Assembly (NCBI GenBank): GCA_900074885.1
Contig: FJUW01000007.1
Location: 796,704 to 860,703 of the forward strand
DNA: 64,000 bases
From: Rhynchosporium graminicola
Taxonomy: Eukaryota; Ascomycota; Leotiomycetes; Helotiales; Ploettnerulaceae
Reading direction: 5' to 3'
The stretch's first letter is position 1; the number at the start of each line of letters is the position of its first letter. Below the pieces are notes generated by a model, which worked only from the letters and a program-made list of their open reading frames with translations, made no database searches and was not told the DNA's origin. Below are positions 10,201 through 21,978 of this stretch, piece after piece. The position numbers and the translations under genes were made by a program.

Positions 10201-13200
10201 CTCCTGAACGTAACGATGCGAAAGCACCCAGATAAGAGCACGATCTTTACTCACTCGCTACCAATACTAATTCCGGAATACAAGACTTGGAAAAGAGAGG
10301 TATTGCTGTAATTTTAGTATGTCGAGAACTTGAAAGGAAACTTACCTGAAATAGACCAGGGCAGAACCATGATCCCCAGGTCCATACTGGCCAACAAGGC
10401 TGAAGCCGAGTTGGAAAATCATCCGTGTTCTTCGGAAACTGCAGCGTAAAACCACGAATGGGACAGTTCGAGAGCTGCCTGCCCCGCTAAAGATGCTTTC
10501 GTGAATCGAGTACTTGTAAGCTTGCTCGGTTCTTTCCTTTATAGACGCGACATCCTCAACGGCGGAAGGAGCAGCCTCTGCTGAAAGCCATCTTCAAAAA
10601 TCACACTTAGCACTTGCCGCACCGTGAGACTACACATGCACAGCGACCGTGAAACATTGATTACGGGTTCGACACCAAGTATGCTCATAATATTTCCGCT
10701 TGCGCATGATGCTCGAGAATTCAGTCAAGGGCACAGATCCGCAACAAAGCTGGGCCGCACCACCACAAGACAGACATACAAGTGTTCAAGCAGCCCAAGT
10801 ACGAAAAGACGATACTACGATGATCTTTCCATTCGAGTGACAACATGTCAACACAGAAGCAGTCTTCCGCGTCAACTGAACGTGGTGGGTGGAGGAGCTT
10901 GATCCGGATCCGCGAAGCAAATAAACCAAATCCGAAACTCCATTCCTAAAATTCCGATATCAACCATCCCCCAAGAACTTTCTCAATAACTCTAGTCTAC
11001 CCCTAGCGAGCAATCTTCGCCGTTTAGCTGATCAAGGCGACCTCGCTATCGGTATTTCCCATCCAGCTTAGCCCAACGGGTCACTTAAATATCTCTAACC
11101 GACCAGACCCGACCAAACCATTCCCAAAACGCTTCCCCCAACCTCCCTCTCTCCCTCTCTTCAAATAGCAAAATAAGTACACCCATTACAATTGGGATTC
11201 TTCTCTAGCTCAGCGGACAAAATCGGTGTTCTCTTCTCATCTCGAGTCTGCTGCAGTGCTAAGGAGATACGTTCCCAGGAAGAAACAGCCTGCGACGGGA
11301 GATGCAGAGGGTATTTGATGCACGCCTCACTGAAGATTCCAGAGGTCCTTTCCCATGGCGCCCTACCTAGGTAGGGTGGTGTAGCTTTTGCTATTTTATT
11401 TGAATTCTAAAAGCATTTGAGGGCACTTTCTGCGTTTCTAGGATGAATGCTCTTTTTTGCATTCCTTTCCTTCTTCTTCTTCTTTTTTGGAGCTCCTGGG
11501 CGTATTTGCGAGAGTGTTACCGGTGCCGGGCTAGACCTCGATAGTTTTTAAACCAGCAGAGCCCAGGCCATTCCACTTGGAATAGTCCCGTCTGTTACAT
11601 AGAGATAGACGACTTCCGCTGATACCTCCTTACAATATGTTATCATTGTAGAACTGAACAGAGGAAGGCACTTGAAGGGCACTAAAGTGCCATCAACTCA
11701 ATTAACATGTGGATAGACCGCAATCGTCTTGACGCCTAACGAGCTCTCGTGACTGACCAGCCATGAACTTCTGGCCACCCAATCCAACCCGACCATTATT
11801 AATTTCTCGACCACGGCATAGATGATTGATAGAACTTTGCTTGTACCGTAGGTTTTAAATAAAATAAATGCTCCATAGAAATCTTGAATGAAAACAAAAT
11901 ATCGACAGTGCCAACATTGCCATTCCGATGTAACCAAGTTTTCAAGCGAGGGCATCCAAGTACCTGCCTACCTGCCCAGCCACCTTAGACAACCTCTGCC
12001 TGCTTACAATTGGCAGTGTAGGCTCGCAGTCAAGAAACAAAAACAATGCACGAGTCAAGTAACATTAAGCAACCGACACGTCTCAAGAATCGTGCGACTG
12101 AGCTGTGCTCTTCTCTAGGGCTATATTTGATCTATACCACTCAAAAGCGCAGGTTCTTGACCAACAGACCGGGTTTATTTACGGAGCGGTGTCTGAGAAG
12201 TTTCCAGGACCCCAGGTTGCTCCAACGTCGATGAAAGTATTCTAACAGTCTCATGACTTCCAAACGACGAATCCCAGCTTTATCCCGACACTATGACTCG
12301 GCAGCAAACTAAGTTCGGATACCATAGCTGCTATCCTGCAAATTGCCTATGAAGACTTGCAGAGCCAGGCAGAGCAATTGATGTACCTCAAGGTATCTGG
12401 CAAGACCCGCAGAGCCAACATAAAATGCGGCCTCCGACCAAGCCACGAAGCGGATCTCGAAGTAGACTGCTATAAGTATCTACTAGTAACATAGCTTCTA
12501 GGCTGAGACTTCAAATTTTGAAAATCCTTTTCTTTCAGATAGATGGTGGCAAGAGATAAGAGCGGCGCCCCCACGTTGAACTTGGGGTCATTCTTTGAGA
12601 TATGGGTCTTTGTAAATAAGATGTTTTGCAATGCAGGAGCTCTGGAACGGAAGAGAAGGATGAGCTGCTCGACGTAAACGTGGCGACATGCTGGAATAGA
12701 GAATAGGCTCTGCTGTAAACTTGAACTCGTATCATATACGAGGAACTAATGCAAGCTTTTGTGGATTGGTGCTTCGTGAAGCTATATAGTAGTGATGGTA
12801 AGATGGAAAAGCAATAGATGGCGAACAAAATGAATGGCAGATAGGTAAATGGCAGGTAAATAAAAGACAGATAAGTAAATGGCAAATAAGTAAATGGGAG
12901 GTATGTAAACTGCAAACAGATAAATGGTAAATGATACGAAGGCTTCAAACTCGTTACGATCCATCTCGAAGGAACGATTTGTGTACGAGAAATTCGATAC
13001 AGCTGACAAGTTGGGATGCACGAGGTGCTTCATGACAAGAACAGTAGAATGAACTAGGAGTAGAACAAGAAAATTGCTCAATTCCGAAAAAAAGTGGGCA
13101 AACAATCTATTACAAGAAGTCCAGAAAGTATACGACGCTCATATTGCAAACAAGTACTATACAAAAAACTGACCTCGTCCGGAGGAACATGAACCCTAAA

Positions 13201-13301
13201 GAACTCCGTGCTAAAGAGCAACTCCTGATCATTATAAAGCCAACTCATGACGACCTTTCGACCACCGGGGATAATACAGCTGGCAAGAGTCGATACAACG
13301 T
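7276..13301. other. 6 kb gene-poor region
   Basis: I see no coding gene, tRNA or rRNA in this stretch. Open frames are all under about 140 codons without recognisable domains. Features noted are pyrimidine-rich tracts near 11140-11170 and 11460-11490, and an imperfect TAAATGG-type repeat at 12831-12935. The left end includes the promoter of the coiled-coil protein gene. Short unrecognised exons or non-coding transcripts cannot be excluded. Confidence 0.45.
12831..12935. repeat. imperfect short tandem repeat (TAAATGGCA-like)
   Basis: About ten imperfect units of roughly 10 bases built on TAAATGG, TAAATAA or GTAAAC follow each other. Read on the minus strand, they give a repetitive YLPFTYLPF-type frame, which explains the 137-codon open frame there. 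It looks like a decayed microsatellite. Confidence 0.6.
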
Positions 13302-14423
13302 TCACTTAATCTTACCAACTCTCTTCTTCGCAACTTCGATCTTACGTCCTACACGATCGACATCTTCATCGACCCTCTTCAGCATCTCGTTCTGCAACTC
13401 GAGTTCACCGTGAATGGCAAGACCCATTTCTTTCTGCCTTCTAACAATCTTGCCGAGCTCTTCGACGTCTAGATCTTGGTCTTGCATCATCTGTTTCTGT
13501 AATTGAACGACACCTTCGTTATCCAACTCGCGAGTCTTGTCTGTTTCGGGTACTGGTGCTCCAAGAACTCTGCCTGAAGGTCGATTCACGTTCGGTCCGA
13601 ATAAAGCGTTCTTATCCTGCTGTGTAGCAGCAGCGTTTCCCACACCACTGCCCTTATGCTGTCCCTTGACAGCAAGACTAACAGCCAGCTTCTCCAAGCC
13701 CTCTCTCTCGACCTTCGCACTGCCTAGTAGATCCCTCCGTCTCCTCAATTCTCCCGCTCCAACCTTCCCTTCCGTCCCCCTCTTCTCACTCTCACTCATA
13801 ATCCTCAACCCATCTTCCAGGTTTCCAAGCAAGCCTCCAGCTTTGACCAGACACCTCTTCGCATTCGCACCGGCTTCATGCTGTGACTGCGGCGTCGTAG
13901 CGCCATCCCTCCTCGCCAGAAACAGCCTCGCATCATGTAACTGCCCTTTCATCTCCCTATGCATATCCAGCCACACCCCAGGATCCGAAGCAACCTGCCC
14001 AGCACCCACAATACCCATGCGCTGATTAGCCTGCACAAGTTCACTCCTCACACTACTCCCACTCCCATTAGTCGAAGGCAGGTTCAGGAAACTCCTCCAC
14101 ACGCTCGTCTCCCGCCATCTCTTGTCCGGACTCTCTGCTATGGCTTGTAGATAGGCTTCTAGGCCTACCCGCCGCGATTCGGTAAGTTCGGGCGAGGAGG
14201 CTGTCGATTTGAACCAGGATTTCGCGGGGAGAGGAGCGGGTGGAGGGGAGGAGACGAGGGAGGTGAGCTGGGAATGGAGGGTGCAGAAGTCGGAGTAGCG
14301 TTTTTGAACAACGAAAGTGCGGAGGGGTAGGCGGAGACTGATATTGTAGAGTGTGTAGGGCTTGGACTTCTGGTCTGAGGAGAGGATCGTGGAGGGGATA
14401 GTGATCTCGAGGGGGGGCGCCAT
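13302..14423 (-). CDS. VAM7: Vam7-like vacuolar Qc-SNARE with PX domain
   Basis: A single exon gives 373 residues. Residues about 5-118 form a PX phosphoinositide-binding domain: VVQKRYSDFCTLHSQL carries the conserved RYSDF, and PPAPLPAKSW the Pro-rich loop, followed by RRVGLEAYLQ. The middle is helical. Residues about 305-370 form a SNARE coiled coil (QKQMMQDQDLDVEELGKIV ... LDVEELGKIVRRQKEMGLAI), with a Gln at the expected central layer (MGLAIHGELELQNEML). There is no transmembrane segment. PX plus SNARE without a membrane anchor is the hallmark of Vam7, the soluble SNARE recruited by PI3P for homotypic vacuole fusion. Length is close to yeast Vam7. Confidence 0.9.
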   Translation of the reverse strand: MAPPLEITIPSTILSSDQKSKPYTLYNISLRLPLRTFVVQKRYSDFCTLHSQLTSLVSSPPPAPLPAKSWFKSTASSPELTESRRVGLEAYLQAIAESPDKRWRETSVWRSFLNLPSTNGSGSSVRSELVQANQRMGIVGAGQVASDPGVWLDMHREMKGQLHDARLFLARRDGATTPQSQHEAGANAKRCLVKAGGLLGNLEDGLRIMSESEKRGTEGKVGAGELRRRRDLLGSAKVEREGLEKLAVSLAVKGQHKGSGVGNAAATQQDKNALFGPNVNRPSGRVLGAPVPETDKTRELDNEGVVQLQKQMMQDQDLDVEELGKIVRRQKEMGLAIHGELELQNEMLKRVDEDVDRVGRKIEVAKKRVGKIK

Positions 14424-15626
14424 TATTGGTTATGAAGTTGGTCGTGTTCCAGAAGTTGTGTTTTATTTGTCTTTGAGTTGGAAGATGGATCAATAAGTCT
14501 CGAGGTCTGGTATTGTAAACAAGACCTGGCAGAGAGCGTAAGTGTGACTGGAAGCTACAATTACTTGATACCTTCTCTTCCTTGACGGACCTCGTCACAA
14601 GGGCTGCGGGTGCGGGTCATATACTGTAACTTGGCGCCTAGCAAGCATCGGGAACGATTTTGGTTCAGCGCAAGTCTAGCCGTCACTAAGTCCAAGTATC
14701 GACGCAACTTTATTATAATGCTCGGCATGTCCTGCTATGGTCAAAATGATTTCCAAGCTGCAGACGTACTGCAGACAATATCCTTTCTTTACCCTATAAA
14801 TTTTGTACGCATAAATAAGTACTCATGAATGTCCGGTTTTACTTAGACAGGGAGGGATCCTCTCCAAGAGTGACTCTTGCATAGTTTGTCAAGTCAAAAT
14901 CTACCTCTATCGAAATAATCAAGATTGAGACCAGAAGACAGAAAACAGAAATGAAACGAATCGTAGTTAGGCTTGAAAAGCAAAAGCATAGAGGATAACT
15001 ACGAGACAAATCAAACCTTGCAGGGAACGAGCCGCGCTGCGAAGAATGAAATACTTATCGAGGAAGCGATATTGACTTTTACGGAGTACGCATTTTCGCA
15101 TATCATGAATCGCACTTACTGGCATACATACCACCGCAACTACAAATAACCCATTTGAGAGCTAGACTGCGTGCTTGATCTTGTTATTTTCACTATGAGG
15201 CTCCGAACCCACTCCGAGGATCTGTCCGTCGAAAGAGTGAGGGTGAAACAAAAAAAAAGCGAGTCCAAAATAGTCAAAATAAGACAAAATGTAGATATTT
15301 GTGGTTACTCGACCCGAAAGTTACCGATGGCCTCATTGTCCGGACCCTGAGTTCTGCGCGGGGGATGGTTACAGCCAGGCGTAGAAGATGTTGTAAAATT
15401 CTTGAATTGATTCTCAAACCTGAAATCTTCTATCAGATCCAGTGTGTCGTATCGCTATGAAAGTTTGCAGGCGCACTAAAAGGACCATCGGATGTCATAT
15501 TCCATGCATCTTCCTTCGTATGCTCGAGTAACTCCAACAGCCAAGGAGAATCAGTTTTGCATTCACCACAGTCACTGCAGTGTGCCCATCGCCCATCATA
15601 TCATCATCTGGTCATTAGTATGAAGT
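14424..15626. other. intergenic between VAM7 and EB1
   Basis: No gene is seen. It should hold the VAM7 promoter and the 3' UTR of the EB1 gene; both genes run leftward. Confidence 0.5.
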
Positions 15627-16563
15627 CTAGAATGTCTCCTGGTCGTCGATGCCCTCCACCTCGGCTGGAATCTCGAACCCGTCCTCCGTCGAGTAAAGAA
15701 TGGTTTGGATATGCTTGATCAACCCGTCTTCTTGCTTCTCGATCTCGGGATCTTCCTCACACGCTTGCTGGACTAGCAATTCGATGTCGCGGAGTTTGCT
15801 GAAGTAGAAGTCCCTTTCGCGCTCTAGGCCTTGTACGGTCTCCTTCAGTGTAGCGTTCTCCTGTTGTAGGGCAGCGCTTCCTGCACCACCTCCTACACCT
15901 GCTACTCTTGGTCGTGCTGTCGTCGGTGTGGTTCCTCTCTTAGCCGCGCCGGCAGATGTCCGTGGTGCAGGAGCAGATGATGGGGGAGGGGCACCGGAAC
16001 CGCGTCGTCTGGCAACAGCATCGTAATCACCACCGGGGAAGAATTGATCCCAATACCGCTTCGACCATTGGAGGAATTCAAGATTATCTTGCATCTTGCA
16101 CTTGATGAGTTGCTCGACATTAACGGGCCTGTCAATGCCATGGCGGGTGAAGCAATCTGAAGAGAGGCTCGTCAGTATTTTGTTTGTATGTGGGGCATGG
16201 CTTTGACCGAGGGGTAGATATCGTACTCTGGAGGATCTTGAAGTTCTGCAGATATGCGTATTCGGTATTCACATTGAATTTGACTCGGGACATCGGGACA
16301 TCGAGGTAGATACTGTCGAAGATCTGGCAGAGAGCCGCACTGGCAGAAGGGTCAGCATGGCACATAGAGATTGTCGGCAGAAAATTGTCAGGCTGCGGGG
16401 GAGGGGTCAAATATACCCAGTTCCACATTGCTCGACTTTGGTTACGTTCAGCTGGAGCAGGTTATTGAGCCATGCCACGAGCTCTTGTCTGCAATAAATG
16501 CGTTGTCAGAATCCCCTATGCACTTAATTGATCATGCGCCGCGACTAACCTGGATTCTCCCAT
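15627..16563 (-). CDS. EB1-family microtubule plus-end binding protein
   Basis: Four exons on the minus strand (16563-16550, 16488-16417, 16339-16227, 16156-15627) give 242 residues. Exon 1 is a 14-base micro-exon coding MGES plus part of a codon. Residues 1-105 form the calponin-homology domain that binds growing microtubule ends: RQELVAWLNNLLQLNVTKVE, CGTGAALCQIFDSIY, VNTEYAYLQNFKILQNCF, and CKMQDNLEFLQWSKRYWDQF. A Pro/Ser/Ala/Arg-rich linker follows, then a coiled coil and EB-homology domain (about 150-230; LERERDFYFSKLRDIELL matches the conserved ERDFYF block). The tail is acidic and ends in QETF, resembling the EEY/F tail. Orthologues are Bim1 (budding yeast) and Mal3 (fission yeast). 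The N-terminal exons were placed by splice sites and homology. Confidence 0.93.
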
Positions 16564-17533
16564 CTTATCGGGGTGGGGGCAGAAGAAGTGGCAGATCGAG
16601 AGTTGTGTTCTAGAATGGGAATTCGGTTTGCAAGAGTATGCTGGAACGGAAGCTCCACACTGGTGCTGAAAGTTCGCAAGATTTCGAAGTTTTGTGTATG
16701 GTAGGTAGCGCGATTAAATCAATCTCCTTCAATATTCCCTTGTCGCGGGCAATCGCTGCCAAAGGTTCCCATGTTGATCGCTAAGGCAACGGAAACAGTG
16801 CACGTGACTATTGGAATCTACAGGGGTTTAGACGTTGATTGGCCGAGACGGTACAAATTCGTCTTCTGTAAACGGAAATTATTAGAGTATACCTCAAGTT
16901 CGGAAGTCGATAATTAAGTCATGAAAGTACCTTAGGACATTGCATGAAGTCGCTATTCAATGTCAGGTAACTTTTCGATGACTTGGAAAAAGGGCAATAA
17001 CGAATTCACAACAATTTCCCAATCGCTTCGCCAGAGACGACTTTGGCTCGCCTCGGGCTCGGATATAAACAATCTGCCCAAGGCAACGAGTCAAGGACGA
17101 GTTTGCCCTAAGAGGCCTTTCAATAAAAGCTAATACTCGCGTCCGATTTGAATGGAATATCTCCGTATTCTGAATGCAACCATCTACCCAGGCTGCTTGA
17201 ATTAAGACCGATCAAGCGTAGTTACACCTAGAATTTCCCAAAAGTAGAGACTCATAATGTTCTATAACTTTGGAGCACATCACTTCCTTAAAGAACCAAA
17301 TGATGTTTGAAAATCCAATTGTATATGCATCGTCTTGTTGCTTTGCTAATCTATATACCGAAGATGCCAGTCCTCTGTACTTAGATGCCAATTGACATCT
17401 CATGCTGCAACCCGTGTGATATGATCACCCAAACGCCCCCAAACCCCTTAAATGCCAGAGGTTCATCTAAAAGTATGTACAAAGAAGTAGGGTATCTGAC
17501 CAAGCGCAACGCCAAAATGAAAGTCTCCTATAT
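16564..17533. other. intergenic between EB1 and GH55 glucanase
   Basis: No gene is seen. It contains the EB1 promoter and a full copy of the dispersed inverted-repeat family (16842-17058). Confidence 0.5.
16842..17058. repeat. copy 2 of the inverted-repeat (MITE-like) family
   Basis: The left end (CCGAGACGGTACAAATTCGT followed by CTTCTG) and the right end (CTTCGCCAGAGACGAC ... CTCGCCTCGGG) are inverted repeats of about 30 bases. The interior at about 16910-16985 aligns over some 75 bases with 45962-46033, sharing AAGTCGATAAT, AGGACATT, GAAGTCG/GAAGTCA and TTCGATAAC/TTCGATGAC. It begins about 280 bp upstream of the EB1 ATG. Confidence 0.65.
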
Positions 17534-20314
17534 TTAACACCGGGGAGTGTTATTGTTGCCGCCGGCAACCTCAAAGTACGAAATTGCGGCACAAAAGTTG
17601 TTGCGGTTGTCCTTGTCCAGAGCAGCGCTCCGTCCATTGAGAGTAACCATGTTTATAGCTGCCTTGGTGGACAAACCATACATGTGGATGCCGGCAGAGT
17701 TTTCGACGGAGACCATATTGTCTTGACAGCTGGCGGTGTCGAGACAAGTCTGACTGTAGTTATCGAAGAAACTGTAAAGACCAGCACCGTGGATGATGAC
17801 ATTATCGGAGTCAACGATTCGAAGTCCCCATGCCTTATTGACCGACGAAGAACCGGCAAAGACTGGGTCAGCATAACGCGCCTGAGATTTGAAGGGCGTA
17901 GCGGCATTGGGGTTGCTTTGGAAGTAAGGAGTTTCAGTCTGGATCAGGGCCATATAGACGTTCGAGGCATTGACGAGCTGATAGTTGTACAGAACACTGT
18001 GCTCGGAGCTTGTTCCGTACAGCCAGACAGGGCCTTCCTCCGAGGAGATTAGTACACCACGTCCATTGTATATGTTGATTTGGTTATGGTCTCCAAGATC
18101 TAGCTCATGATCGGCAACCCAGAACCAGGTATTCTCGAGGTACGCAGTGGCTTTTGAAGTGACATGAAGAAGCATGAAGGCGCCAATGCAAGCTGGGTTG
18201 GCAGGTGCGGTGACTGTTGGGTTCTTTGAGCAGGTGTTTGACTGTAGTTGAGTTCCGGCAGTTCCACCAATTCGAAAGTGAACGTCCCACAAACCAGCAG
18301 AACCTTGAGAAGCCTCCTTGACGTTCCATTCCATCATAATAGCGCCAGGTTGGGGACCAAGAGTTTCGAAAATCAAGTCTGACATCTCGACAGATCCCAC
18401 ATCACCAACTTGACCAACTTGAAAGACGGGCTTCGGATTGTTTTGATCCTTGAAAGCGCCATTTCCTCCTGCCATAATGAGTGGCCAGATTTCGCCGGTG
18501 ATTCGAATGTTCTTGGGCACCTTGACTGTATCTGTGACAACATAGGCGCCGTGGTCAAAGTAGACGATGTCCGAAGCACTCACGGAGTTAAAGAGAGCTT
18601 GAATTGCAGCTGTGTCATCAGTGACACCATCGCCCTTTGCACCAGCAGCCTTAACACTCTTGAAAGCAGACACGGGCTCCTTCTCGTATTGTGGCTTGGA
18701 TCGGGTGAAGACATTACCAGCAGAATTCAAGAGCGACGCGGCTTTGGTAATGGGGTTTTGTGTACCTTGGACAGCGCTACCTGAGTTGGCTCCCTTGTAA
18801 CTGCGGCCCTGGGCCCACGAAGTAACTTTAGTATTTCCGCCAACGACTGTGGCCTTTGTTGCAGGGTTGTAAACTGCGACAGGGACATTTGGAGAAAAGT
18901 TGACGTTATCGATAATCAGGGAGCCATTGGTTGAAGCTTCGTTCGTGGAGTACACGGTGGAAATACCAATTGGCGTGTTGGAGATGGTGCTATCAACGAG
19001 CAGAACAGAACCAACAGTCTGGCTTGATGGTCCCCCGTTTGCCATGTCAATTCCGATACCACAATTGTCTATTGAAACGCCCGACAGAGTCCAGGCCTAC
19101 GGAAATGTTAGACTCAATCCAAATTTCCCCAGAAAGGATACATACCCAGTTCCAGTTCATAAAGATTGCTGTTTGACAATTCCTGAAGGTCATATTACGG
19201 GTAGTGAATTGTTGAGATCCAAACTGTACGCAATTGGTGTAAGCAAATTTTTGTTCGCATATGTCTTGGGAAGTGGATCAGACATGTCTTTAAGGAAAAG
19301 AAGAGTAGGAAACAGGAGTCGGATCACGTACGAATGCTCCGTACTTGCCACCCTCGAAGGTCAAGTCCGTCATTGCCCCGCCGGAACCATTATCCATAAA
19401 GATACCCTAATATTGGCGTCAGTAAGTGACTGATACGGGGCTGAGACAGCAAGTGTAACAAGGCGATCTGGTTGTGGTTCAAATTCAACCACTTACCAGC
19501 TGAGCATTTGCGGTTCCACCATCAGTTCTCATTTTGAAAACGATGTTTTGGAGACTAGTCGCTTGAGCCACCTGTGAATAGAATATTAGCATATAAAAGT
19601 GTCATATATTCGCCATTGGGACAAAGAATTGACCATATATCCAATTTCATGAAGGTTTTGGTGCAAAGTAACTCACCTGCCAATGAATACCAGCACCAGC
19701 GCTGAACGGCATGGCAGTGAGATCAAGAACAAAGTTGCGGATTTGACGGAAAAAGTTGTCTATTTATATGTCAGCTGATGCTTTGCGTAACAGTGTGCAA
19801 TGGTAGGCTTGTACTGACTTTGATTTGTGTACCAGTTGATTCCACCATCCGCATATGGGTCCGCATCCATTAGAGCCATGCCTTGAAAGCCAGCAGTTGC
19901 CTTAATAACAGGAAGATTCGTCGCATCTCCTACGAATTGCGTGTAGTAGTATTGAACTAGGGGCTTCGAGATGGAATAGGTCCCAGCAGGGAAATAGACG
20001 AGGGCAGGCGTAACAGTAGTAGAGTCACATCCTTGACCACAACGAGAACCAGCCGAGATAGCAGCATTTATTGCGACAGTATCATCGGTAGTCCCGTCGC
20101 CCTTTGCGCCGAAGTCTTTGACGTTGCGGAAAATTTGATAGCCAGCGGTACCATAACCTACAGTGCCTTTACGTGCGATAGATTCGAGCCAGTAACCACT
20201 AGCTGCTGCGGCCTTGACACCTGCAACATCCGGAACTGGGGAGGGAGCAGGCGCGCCATTGACGAAGAGGAGGAAGAAGCACAAGGCCGTAAAAAGAGCC
20301 GAAGAGAGTGCCAT
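17534..20314 (-). CDS. secreted GH55 exo-beta-1,3-glucanase
   Basis: Six exons on the minus strand (20314-19819, 19759-19677, 19571-19497, 19406-19332, 19223-19146, 19096-17534) give 789 residues. A signal peptide (MALSSALFTALCFFLLFVNG) precedes the mature protein. Two pectate-lyase-like beta-helix repeats typical of GH55 start at NVKDFGAKGDGTTDDTVAIN (about residue 62) and at SVKAAGAKGDGVTDDTAAIQ (about residue 410). The conserved PALVYFPAGTYSISKPL follows the first, and the central segment carries MNWNWAWTLSGVSIDNC. Family members release glucose from the non-reducing end of beta-1,3-glucan (laminarin, fungal wall, callose). The six-exon model keeps frame throughout and has normal splice sites. 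Role (wall turnover, mycoparasitism or carbon supply) is not visible from the sequence. Confidence 0.92.
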
Positions 20315-20704
20315 CGAAAAGTAGTACCAGCTGCTGTAGGATGCTTTAAAAGAACGACTAGACTGTTCGCAGGTTGGTTAGCGACGTATGTAGAAGCGAT
20401 TTCGGTAGTTCTTGAAGAAGCAGTATCTGGAAAGGCAGGTGGGGGTTCGTAAAAGCAATCTTGCGGGTGTGGAAGTGTGGGTATGTAGGAACAAACGATG
20501 AAAGGAAGAAAAGAGGATGGGGGAAGAAGGTAATTTTTCGACAATTTGACACATGCGCCCAACACAATAGGAAGAATTTTGTTATTCTGGCTGGTAGCGT
20601 CGGCGTCGGTGAATGTCATCAAAACAATCGAAGACATGACTAAACAAGCGAGAGCGATGGGCAGGAGTGATAAGCGCGAATCAACAACAATAACAAGCAG
20701 ACAA

Positions 20705-21028
20705 TTAATAAACAAGAACACTCACAGATATTGACTTGGGCTGTCCCTCACGATTTAAGCGGGCCAAAGGAGTGCGCTGAGTGGTATTAGGATATTTTGC
20801 AGCCTCGATAAGATCATCTTTAGAAGTGCAGCCCTCGATCCTTATATCTCGAACCTGGCCCTGACCGTCCTCCAGCCTCGTCCCCACATCATCTCCTACC
20901 TCAAACAGAAATCCCTCGGCAGAAGCCATGTCCTGCTGGTTTCTAGGGACATGTGGCCCAAGCAAAATTGAATTAGACTCATGATCAGGATAGTCCCTTT
21001 GCAGGGTGCCATGGAGGATAACGAAGGT
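20705..21028 (-). CDS. possible small protein or first exon, unrecognised
   Basis: From the ATG at 21028 a minus-strand frame runs 107 codons with good amino-acid complexity (FLFEVGDDVGTRLEDGQGQV, then EGCTSKDDLIEAAKY). A GTGAGT sequence close to the end of the frame could be a splice donor, but no downstream acceptor I tested extends the frame convincingly. I do not recognise a family. It sits just upstream of the GH55 gene on the same strand. It could be a real small gene, an exon, or chance. Confidence 0.25.
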   Translation of the reverse strand, partial: TFVILHGTLQRDYPDHESNSILLGPHVPRNQQDMASAEGFLFEVGDDVGTRLEDGQGQVRDIRIEGCTSKDDLIEAAKYPNTTQRTPLARLNREGQPKSISVSVLVY

Positions 21029-21930
21029 CATTTCACAGGCCTCCGAGCTAAGCTCGGGAATGCTACAATGCTCTAGTGACGGTGCACCGTGCAAGCGATG
21101 ACAGTCTGACCAGTAGTCAGGCGGTGCTCAAACATGGAGTGGCCGAACCGAAACAGACGCTCTGGCGGGAAGCCAGGACTTGGGATGTGGCGTGGCACTT
21201 GATTCGGCTGGGTGGTATGATATAGAAGAGCGCTTTGCTGGGTGTGGGGTTTATCCGGGACTTGGAGGGCAGCATTGAAATTCCCCTGGCTATCACAGAA
21301 GCGCGATATATTGGCTTTCGGCTTTAGGATGCGGGTTAGGTTGACAGAAGTGTGCAGCTGTAGAAGTCATGGAGCACGACGATCCTTGTTGTACAGTGAT
21401 GGAAGTCCGGTGGAATGGAACAAGCCCCTTTGCTGGAATCAAATCGAGCGGCTCTATCTGTACTCGGAAGCTAAACTGTAACTGTGTATTATATGACAAG
21501 CACTGGCGGGATAGATAAACAGGCAGACAGTGAGAGAGTCTACAATCTGAACATACCAATTCTCATCTGTTCTGATCTCTTTGGCTCAACCCAGCTCTTT
21601 GACTTTGAGGTTGTCCTTGACGAACGGCCTCAAGTGCTCCAGTGAGGTTGAATGTCTGAAACTGCTAGCCGCTTCAAGATGGGATAGTGGATGGACGTTC
21701 GTTGTGGCCTCGGAAATTTCACATATAAATATTTGCTAGTGCCTGCGTGGCGTAAAGATCTGCTGCCAGGCTTCATTCATTTCAAGCAAGGTGTCCCGTC
21801 CCGTGGAACCTCTCAGAGTCTCAGTCCAGGCAGGCAGGCTACTGTACTTTAGGCTTTTGTGAGCCACCCATCAGATGCCAAGAAGAGCCATCAGATCCCC
21901 TGTGGCAGCATTGTGTGCAGGGTTGTACCA

Positions 21931-21978
21931 GGACTTGGACTTGGACTTGGACTTGGACTTAGACTTAGACTTAGACTC
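21931..21978. repeat. hexanucleotide repeat (GGACTT)5(AGACTT)3
   Basis: Five perfect GGACTT units are followed by three AGACTT-type units (the last ends in C). A G-to-A change distinguishes the second block. Confidence 0.9.

Noticed and set aside
12535..12948. 137-codon minus-strand frame with repeated LPFTYLPF units
   Set aside because: It is the translation of an imperfect AT-rich tandem repeat, not a protein-like sequence.
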